NCBI GenBank assembly: GCA_030549495.1
Contig: JAUIRK010000035.1
Span: forward strand, 124,001-188,000
Source: Nectonema munidae
Taxonomy: Eukaryota > Nematomorpha > Nectonematoida > Nectonematidae
Reading direction: 5' to 3'
Length of the DNA: 64,000 bases
Shown piece after piece: positions 63,640 through 64,000 of this stretch. The notes beneath the pieces are model-generated. The model saw nothing but the letters and a program-made list of their open reading frames with translations. It was not told where the DNA came from and ran no database searches. Positions within the stretch are counted from its first letter, which is position 1, and every line of letters starts with the position of its first letter. The position numbers were made by a program, and so were the translations under genes.

Positions 63640-64000
63640 CTTCAAATGAAACAAATTAAGAAAGAAAAAAATAAAGCAATAAAGAGTTATGAAAATAATG
63701 ATAGTGAGGTATAGTAAAACATGTGTGGTAGTGAAGTGATGAGGAAAATAAATGCTTCTTTTATTAGTAGCAAACCATATGCTTCAAATGCGGCAAAATC
63801 AAAAAAAAGAAAAATGTTCAGTTCAGACACTTAAAAATTGTCTGCCTTTCCCCTTCCACACTAATTATTGTGAATAAGTGTGAAAATGTGATGTGAGAAG
63901 TGATTATGCGATGTGTGGCAGTGAAGTGATGAGGAAAATAAATGCTTCTTGCGTAGAAAGCAAACCATATGCATCAAATGCGGCAAGATCAAAAAAAAGA

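Larger units (their letters stand above)
60567..64000 (-). mobile_element. MULE with long inverted repeats, runs off window
   Basis: The inner parts of the inverted repeats are perfect: AATAATTAGTGTGGAAGGGG then AAAGGCAGACAATTTTTAAG at 60821-60860, inverted at about 63830-63868. Outward they stay alignable to TTCTTGCGTAGAAAG and TGCGGCAA on both sides, giving arms of about 290 bp (left) and at least 170 bp (right, cut by the window end). The left arm has an extra roughly 110 bp of TATAATATT repeats. On the right a block of 78-88 bp is present twice, at 63723-63810 and 63913-64000. The spliced transposase lies between. Confidence 0.8.

Overview
This is AT-rich eukaryotic nuclear DNA, most likely from an arthropod. 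The evidence is a split, insect/crustacean-type transferrin gene, a 551-residue repeat-family protein I associate with arthropod genomes, spliced DNA transposons, tRNA-derived SINEs, a 151-bp satellite and no prokaryotic gene organisation. A copepod such as a sea louse would fit, but that is inference. Gene density is low and transposable elements of many classes fill the rest. Layout: 0-0.3 kb holds a hAT transposase scrap. 0.58-2.24 kb holds one intact 551-codon ORF of the repeat family, and a decayed second copy lies at 28.1-29.3 kb. From 4.3 kb to about 30.2 kb the minus strand carries one large host gene, a two-lobed transferrin. Eight exons are supported by splice sites, reading phase and family motifs, and two more are tentative; the signal-peptide exon is not found. 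The N-lobe keeps its visible iron ligands, while the C-lobe has replaced every ligand I can align, so the protein is predicted to bind one iron. The transferrin introns have collected a hAT element (8.0-9.5 kb), MITEs (9.3, 11.4 and 15.6 kb), a piggyBac split by a later hAT (20.0-23.6 kb), SINEs and the decayed 551-aa family copy. From 30 to 37 kb there are SINEs, a 2.5-kb long inverted-repeat element with a MITE inside it, and a foldback element built from short GGGGCAATT-type repeats. 37.7-43.4 kb is a satellite array of about 37 monomers of 151 bp with higher-order periods of about 872 and 607 bp and degenerate edges. 45.8-46.1 kb has a longer, 124-bp-identical relative of the 15.6-kb MITE. 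46.1-53.3 kb holds two related RNase H-type LINEs placed head to head. 57.6-58.7 kb is a Merlin (IS1595-like) element with a perfect 9-bp repeat at its ends and two frameshifts. 60.6 kb to the window end is a MULE with inverted repeats of at least 170-290 bp. Its minus-strand transposase can be read through five small introns as an uninterrupted 485-residue protein with a FLYWCH-type zinc finger and all three catalytic acids, making it the best candidate here for a live, little-described element.
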